NCBI RefSeq assembly: GCF_001556045.1
Contig: NZ_LSIC01000103.1
Coordinates: 1 to 64,000, forward strand
Direction: 5' to 3'
DNA length: 64,000 nucleotides
Source of the DNA: Bradyrhizobium sp. CCH5-F6
Lineage (GTDB): Bacteria > Pseudomonadota > Alphaproteobacteria > Rhizobiales > Xanthobacteraceae
Under the pieces are notes generated by a model. That model was given only the letters and a program-made list of their open reading frames with translations, did no database searches and was not told where the DNA came from. Of the stretch, positions 59,944 to 64,000 are shown one piece after another. A program made the position numbers and the translations under genes. How positions within the stretch are numbered: position 1 is the stretch's first letter; the number at the start of each line of letters is the position of its first letter.

Positions 59944-60456
59944 ATGCGTAACATTATGATCTTCGCGGCCGTGATGATCGGCCTCGGCACCTTCATGGCC
60001 CAGATGGCGGACAAGATGAGCTCCGCCTCCGCCACCTCGGTGCCCCGCACGACGGTGGCCGTTGCCGCCACCGCACCGGTGGGCGGCCGCAGCCTCAGCA
60101 TTCCGCGCGATGGCCGCGGTCATTTCCAGGCCGAGGGACGGGTCGACGGGCAACGCATCGGCTTCATGATCGACACCGGCGCCTCCGTCGTTGCGCTCAA
60201 CGAAACCTCGGCCGCCCGCTTCGGTTTGCGTCCCTCGCGCGGCGAGTACACCGCCACCGTCTCGACCGCCAACGGCACCGTCAAGGCCGCGCGCACCCGT
60301 ATCGCCATGCTCGATGTCGGCGGTCTCATCGTGCGCGACGTCGACGCCATGGTGCTGCCCGACGCGGCGCTGTCGGAGAACCTGCTCGGCCTCTCCTTCC
60401 TGTCCCGCCTGAAGCGCTTCGAATATTCCAACGGCAAGATGGTGCTGGAGCAGTAG
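59944..60456 (+). CDS. Membrane-anchored clan AA aspartic protease
   Basis: 170 residues from the ATG at 59944. One N-terminal membrane anchor (MRNIMIFAAVMIGLGTFMAQ) precedes a retropepsin-like domain with the catalytic DTGAS (FMIDTGASVVALNETSAARF) and the flap/YSTANG region TVSTANGTVKAARTRIAMLD. This matches the TIGR02281-type proteases of alphaproteobacteria, active as dimers in the periplasm. A possible 27-codon open frame ends on the A of its start codon (59861-59944). Confidence 0.88.
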   Translation: MRNIMIFAAVMIGLGTFMAQMADKMSSASATSVPRTTVAVAATAPVGGRSLSIPRDGRGHFQAEGRVDGQRIGFMIDTGASVVALNETSAARFGLRPSRGEYTATVSTANGTVKAARTRIAMLDVGGLIVRDVDAMVLPDAALSENLLGLSFLSRLKRFEYSNGKMVLEQ

Positions 60457-60519
60457 GGCCAGCCCGCGCGATCGCGACCGTACATTTCACGAGAATATCT
60501 TTGCTCTGGCCGCCCTCGC

Positions 60520-60539
60520 GGTAACGCTTCTTCGTTACC
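60520..60539. promoter_or_regulatory. Inverted repeat GGTAACG-N6-CGTTACC
   Basis: A perfect 7-bp inverse repeat spaced by CTTCTT, with no T-run, 107 bp before the phosphomannomutase start. It could be an operator or a small RNA hairpin. Only the symmetry supports it. Confidence 0.35.
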
Positions 60540-60645
60540 AAACTGCCGCAATTATCGGCCATAAGCCTTCAATCCCGCCTTCCGCTGCGGCCCGGCATTC
60601 GCTAAGGCTGCATCAAATCCTGCCCCCTTTCACGAGACGGTCTCA

Positions 60646-62145
60646 ATGTTCCCGAAGCCGAAATCCGTATTGTTGCCCAACACCTACGCCTTCGAATCCG
60701 AGCCGATGGTGAAGCCGACGGGCTTTCGCGAGTACGACGCGCGCTGGTTGTTCCAGAAGGAAATCAACCTGATGGGTGTGCAGGCGCTCGGCATGGGGCT
60801 GGGCGCGCTGATCGCCGAGCTCGGCGTCAGGCAGGAGATCGTCACCGGCCACGATTTCCGCGGATACTCGGCCTCGATCAAATACGCGCTGATCTCCGGC
60901 CTGATGGCGGCGGGATGCAAGGTGCACGATATTGGGCTCGCGGTGACGCCGATGGCCTATTTCGCGCAGTTCGACTTGGATGTGCCCTGCGTCGCCATGG
61001 TCACGGCCTCGCACAACGACAATGGCTGGACCGGCGTCAAGATGGGCGCCAACCGCCCGCTCACCTTCGGCCCCGACGAGATGACGCGGCTGAAGGAGAT
61101 CGTGCTCAACGCGGAGTTCAAGAACAAGACGGGCGGCTCGTATCAATTCCACGAGAACTATCCGGCGCGCTACATCGCCGACCTCACCAATCGTCCGAAG
61201 CTCAAGCGCAAGCTCAAGGTCGTCGCGGCCTGCGGCAACGGCACCGCCGGCGCGTTCGCGCCTCAGGTGCTCGAAGCGATCGGCTGCGAGGTGATCCCGC
61301 TCGATACCGAGCTCGACCACACCTTCCCGAAATACAATCCCAACCCCGAGGACATGGAGATGCTGCACGCGATCCGCGACGCGGTGCTGCATCACAAGGC
61401 CGATGTCGGCCTCGGCTTCGATGGCGACGGCGACCGCTGCGGCGTCGTGGACGACACCGGCGAGGAGATCTTCGCCGACAAGGTCGGCGTCATGCTGGCG
61501 CGCGACATGTCGGCGATCCACAAGGATGCACATTTCATCGTCGACGTGAAATCGACCGGCCTCTTCATCACTGATCACGTGCTGCAGAAGCAGGGCGCGA
61601 CGACCGCCTATTGGAAGACCGGCCATTCCTACATGAAGCGCCGCACCAACGAGACGGGCGCGCTGGCGGGCTTCGAGAAGTCCGGCCATTTCTTCTTCAA
61701 CAAGCCGTATGGCCGCGGCTATGACGACGGCCTGGTCTCGGCGCTCGCGATCTGCGACATGCTCGACCGCGCGCCGGGCAAGTCGATGGCGGACCTGAAG
61801 AACGCGCTGCCGAAGACCTGGTCGTCGCCGACCATGTCGCCGCACTGCGCCGACGAGACCAAATACGGCGTCATCGACAAGGTGGTGAAGCACTTCGAGG
61901 GCCTGCAAGCGAAGGGCGCCAAGATCGGCGGCCAGGCGATCCGCGATCTCGTCACCGTCAACGGCGTGCGCGTCACGGTCGAGGACGGCAGCTGGGGCCT
62001 GGTGCGCGCCTCCTCGAACAAGCCCGAGCTCGTCGTCGTGGTCGAGAGCCCGGTGTCCGAGCAGCGCATGCACGACATGTTCGAGATGGTGAACAGCGTG
62101 CTGCGGACCCATCCCGAGGTCGGCGAGTACAACCAGAAGATCTGA
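60646..62145 (+). CDS. Phosphomannomutase/phosphoglucomutase
   Basis: 499 residues. The phosphoserine loop is AMVTASHNDNGWTGVKMG, the magnesium loop is GLGFDGDGDRCGVVDDTGEE, and the sugar-binding loop is NETGALAGFEKSGHFFFNKP. The length and the C-terminal phosphate-binding part (TVEDGSWGLVRASSNKPEL) fit the ManB/AlgC group of alpha-D-phosphohexomutases, which interconvert hexose 1- and 6-phosphates for sugar nucleotide synthesis. It is convergent with the desaturase-like gene. Confidence 0.93.
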   Translation: MFPKPKSVLLPNTYAFESEPMVKPTGFREYDARWLFQKEINLMGVQALGMGLGALIAELGVRQEIVTGHDFRGYSASIKYALISGLMAAGCKVHDIGLAVTPMAYFAQFDLDVPCVAMVTASHNDNGWTGVKMGANRPLTFGPDEMTRLKEIVLNAEFKNKTGGSYQFHENYPARYIADLTNRPKLKRKLKVVAACGNGTAGAFAPQVLEAIGCEVIPLDTELDHTFPKYNPNPEDMEMLHAIRDAVLHHKADVGLGFDGDGDRCGVVDDTGEEIFADKVGVMLARDMSAIHKDAHFIVDVKSTGLFITDHVLQKQGATTAYWKTGHSYMKRRTNETGALAGFEKSGHFFFNKPYGRGYDDGLVSALAICDMLDRAPGKSMADLKNALPKTWSSPTMSPHCADETKYGVIDKVVKHFEGLQAKGAKIGGQAIRDLVTVNGVRVTVEDGSWGLVRASSNKPELVVVVESPVSEQRMHDMFEMVNSVLRTHPEVGEYNQKI

Positions 62146-62157
62146 GCGCAAACGCGC

Positions 62158-62997
62158 TCAGCCTCCCGGCGGACCGAACAGCGCGCGGAGCTTCGCGCCC
62201 GCGCCCCGTGCCTTCCAGGCATCGCTCAGCATCGCGATCCACTCGCCGAGCGCGATCCGGATCGGGTTGAAGGATTGCACGCCGCCAACGAGTCCGAACC
62301 GGAGTGGCTGATCCGATGGCCGTTCGGCAAAGGTCCCGAACAGGCGGTCGAACACGATCAGGATGCCGCCATAGTTCCTGTCGAGGCACGGCTCGTTGCA
62401 GGCATGATGCACGCGATGATGGCTGGGCGTGTTCAGCACCCATTCCAGCATGCCGAGCTTCGGCGCGAAATCGCTGTGGATGAAGAACTGATAGAGCAGG
62501 TTGATCCCGAGCATCGCCACGATCGCGAACGAATGGAAGCCGATCAGCGCCAGCGGCAGGAAGAAGAGGAAGTTGCCGGAGATGTTGCCGGTCCAGCCGA
62601 GCCGGATCGCCGCCGTCAGGTTCAGTCGCGTCGTCGAGTGATGCACCGCATGCGTCGCCCACATCCAGCGAATGCGATGCGAGGCGCGATGCTGCCAATA
62701 GTACAGGAATTCGCTGCCCAGGAATAATCCTGCGAGCGCAAGCGGACCGGTCTGTGCAAAGTCGAACAGGCGGTGCTCGTACAGGAAGGCGAACGGCAGC
62801 GCGAGAGTCCCGGCCTCGACTGCGCGCAGCAGATTCTGCCCGAGGGCCACGCCGAACGATGCGACGCTCTCACGCCAGTCGTGGCTTTCGCGATGGGCGA
62901 GCCGGCCGATGCCGTATTCGAGCAGCATCAGGCCGATCGCCGTCGCCAGGACCACGTGCCGGAGCGTTGGGTCGAGCAGCAGAGAAGCATAAGCCAC
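62158..62997 (-). CDS. Sterol desaturase-family (fatty acid hydroxylase) membrane protein
   Basis: 279 residues with four or more membrane segments. The di-iron histidine clusters are YYWQHRASHRIRWMWATHAV, HHSTTRLN and HHRVHHACNEPCLDRNYGG, in the order of the sterol desaturase / fatty acid hydroxylase superfamily. The substrate, probably a lipid or carotenoid-like molecule, is unknown. The Cys-rich gene lies nine bases upstream on the same strand, so they may be cotranscribed. Confidence 0.93.
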   Translation of the reverse strand: MAYASLLLDPTLRHVVLATAIGLMLLEYGIGRLAHRESHDWRESVASFGVALGQNLLRAVEAGTLALPFAFLYEHRLFDFAQTGPLALAGLFLGSEFLYYWQHRASHRIRWMWATHAVHHSTTRLNLTAAIRLGWTGNISGNFLFFLPLALIGFHSFAIVAMLGINLLYQFFIHSDFAPKLGMLEWVLNTPSHHRVHHACNEPCLDRNYGGILIVFDRLFGTFAERPSDQPLRFGLVGGVQSFNPIRIALGEWIAMLSDAWKARGAGAKLRALFGPPGG

Positions 62998-63006
62998 GGC
63001 GCCCTC

Positions 63007-63318
63007 CTATTTCGGAGCGACGCCGGTGGTGACGGCGCTGTCCCTCAGCGCCTGCGCACGGGGCAGCGCTCGTGCGCAGACCGAGGAAAGCTGGCCGGCG
63101 TGAGATTGCAGGCACGCGAGGATGCGTCCACCACCCGGCGTGACGTCGCTGCAAAGTCGGTCGTGGTCGGCACGGCAGGCCTGCATGACGATGCGCGCTT
63201 CGCTTTGCATCTGCGGTGTGATCTGCGTTTGCAGCTGGCTCTGGGCGAGGGCGGAGGTCGAGGCGCCGAGGGCGACGATGGCTGCAGCTTGCGGCAGGAA
63301 ACGGAAGATCGATGACAC
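63007..63318 (-). CDS. Secreted Cys-rich-repeat protein
   Basis: 103 residues. Signal peptide ending near TSALAQ, then a single Cys-rich GLG1-type repeat: VMQACRADHDRLCSDVTPGG and RILACLQSHAGQLSSVCARA. The four cysteines should pair in the periplasm. Such small proteins are common in rhizobia and of unknown function. It is upstream of the desaturase-like gene on the same strand. Confidence 0.85.
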   Translation of the reverse strand: MSSIFRFLPQAAAIVALGASTSALAQSQLQTQITPQMQSEARIVMQACRADHDRLCSDVTPGGGRILACLQSHAGQLSSVCARALPRAQALRDSAVTTGVAPK

Positions 63319-63390
63319 GGTGCTGGTCCTCTCTCATTCGACGGATTTGCCGTCGCCGCGCGGGGCTGACGCGGCGACGGCGACGCGGCG

Positions 63391-63612
63391 TCAGCGCGAG
63401 ACCGTACCGGTGCGGGTGTAGGTGTTGCCGGCAGGACCGGTGCGCGTCACGCTGCGCGAGCAGCTTCCGTTGGCGCAGCTTCCCGTCGCGGTGACGTGGG
63501 AGGTGCCGCGCGGTCCGGTTGCCGTCCCCGACCGCGTCCAGGCATGGGCGTCGGCCGCCGCGGCGACCGACAGGGTGCCGATGACGAGGGTCGAGAGGAA
63601 AAGCTTGGTCAT
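63391..63612 (-). CDS. Small secreted Gly/Thr-rich protein
   Basis: 73 residues from the ATG at 63612, behind AAGGAG. Signal peptide MTKLFLSTLVIGTLSVAAAA, then a mature part made of near repeats: SGTATGPRGTSHVTATGSC and SVTRTGPAGNTYTRTGTVS, with two cysteines in CANGSC. It looks like a short repeat protein for the cell surface or periplasm. Function unknown. It is divergent from the response regulator gene. Confidence 0.8.
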   Translation of the reverse strand: MTKLFLSTLVIGTLSVAAAADAHAWTRSGTATGPRGTSHVTATGSCANGSCSRSVTRTGPAGNTYTRTGTVSR

Positions 63613-63730
63613 GGTCGTCGTCTCCTTCTTGGGGCTGCCGTGAGCGGGAGCCGTGCGGAGGAGACTGGGGCTGCGGCGTCTGCGCAGCATTGCCGGGACG
63701 AAACGATTTTTAGGGCTTTGTCGGCGCCAT

Positions 63731-63746
63731 GTAACACTATGTAACA
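63731..63746. promoter_or_regulatory. Direct repeat GTAACA, 10-bp period
   Basis: GTAACA starts at 63731 and again at 63741, exactly one helical turn apart, in the divergent control region between the small secreted protein and the response regulator (50 bp before its ATG). Tandem direct repeats of this size are the usual binding sites of OmpR/PhoB-type regulators. This suggests autoregulation but is not proven. Confidence 0.45.
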
Positions 63747-63795
63747 ACGTCGCCGCAGCACTTGCGCGGCACACGCGGTCGTCCACAATGCGGCG

Positions 63796-64000
63796 ATGAA
63801 CGCACATTCGGCCACGATTCTCATGGTGGAGGACGATCCCGAGATCAGTCGTCTCGTCGCCGACTTCATGCGGCGCGAGGGGTTCGAGGTCGCCTGCGTC
63901 GCCGACGGCAAGGCAATGGATTCGATGCTGCAGCGCCTGCGGCCCGATCTCGTCATCCTCGATTTGATGCTGCCGGGCGAGGACGGGCTTTCGATCTGCC
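63796..64000 (+). CDS. Response regulator, N-terminal part (partial)
   Basis: The first 68 codons are in the window; the gene runs off the right edge. It starts with the receiver domain: ILMVEDDPEISRLVADFMRR with the acidic pair and LVILDLMLPGEDGLSIC with the phosphoryl-accepting Asp at about residue 58. The LPGEDGL form is usual for OmpR-class regulators, whose DNA-binding domain would lie beyond the window. It probably controls itself or the divergent small secreted protein through the GTAACA pair upstream. Confidence 0.88.
   Translation, partial: MNAHSATILMVEDDPEISRLVADFMRREGFEVACVADGKAMDSMLQRLRPDLVILDLMLPGEDGLSIC

Overview
The window looks like chromosomal DNA of a Bradyrhizobium-type alphaproteobacterium (Nitrobacteraceae). 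The reasons are high GC with matching codon use, a SAM-II riboswitch ahead of metZ, a class I lysyl-tRNA synthetase, alphaproteobacterial forms of ApaG, OpgC, Dcd, XylAB and Ugd, and many intergenic palindromic repeats built on GTCATTGCGAGCGAAGCGAA, GCCCGGGCTTGACCCGGGCA and CTCTCCCGCTTGCGGGAGAG cores. No integrase, transposase, phage structural gene or CRISPR array was seen, so this is mostly core chromosome with small islands of unusual sequence.

Layout. 1-2.0 kb: 3' end of argF, hslO, apaG. 2.2-5.3 kb: an opgC-like membrane acyltransferase followed by two secreted SGNH-type proteins, the first of which lacks catalytic residues. 5.3-7.9 kb: metZ behind a SAM-II riboswitch with its own terminator, divergent from dcd. 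8-15 kb: a PAS protein, an unrecognised protein, a MATE exporter, an SRPBCC protein, a VOC protein, a frameshifted AraC regulator next to ogt, tRNA-Gly(CCC), an XRE-cupin regulator and a GNAT enzyme. 15.2-23.9 kb: a sugar operon (LacI-type regulator, xylB, xylA, ABC importer, aldose dehydrogenase, lactonase) on the plus strand. 24-26.4 kb: an orphan LivK-like binding protein and a TPR methyltransferase. 26.5-29.2 kb: ligase-associated exonuclease plus ATP-dependent DNA ligase. Their usual partners, the DEXH helicase and PdeM, are at 43.6-47.1 kb. 29.5-43.6 kb: housekeeping and scattered metabolic genes (a DUF6460 protein, an MBL hydrolase, a MATE exporter, pyrD, an S24-like regulator, alpha-carbonic anhydrase, lysS, SCO and others). 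47-51 kb: a DUF2865 protein, pyrE, a GST, a LysE exporter. 51-54.4 kb: polA. 54.5-62.1 kb: an acyltransferase, UDP-glucose dehydrogenase, hrpB, an aspartic protease and phosphomannomutase, a nucleotide-sugar and surface-polysaccharide flavour. 62-64 kb: a desaturase-family protein, two small secreted proteins and the start of a response regulator.

Most striking signal. Inside polA, a roughly 450-bp tract (about 53281-53730) has clearly lower GC and different codon use from the rest of the gene. It carries, in frame, an extra segment of about 85 residues that resembles the polymerase thumb subdomain but sits inside the 5'-nuclease domain. The same PolA has also lost the key carboxylates of the 3'-5' exonuclease site. 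This looks like a recombinational import that created a PolA with a second, misplaced thumb-like module.

Other points of interest are the metZ attenuator architecture, the split DNA-repair cassette, a repeat that supplies the pdeM start codon, the opgC-SGNH trio with a probable pseudoenzyme, and the mixed xylose/fucose-type sugar operon.
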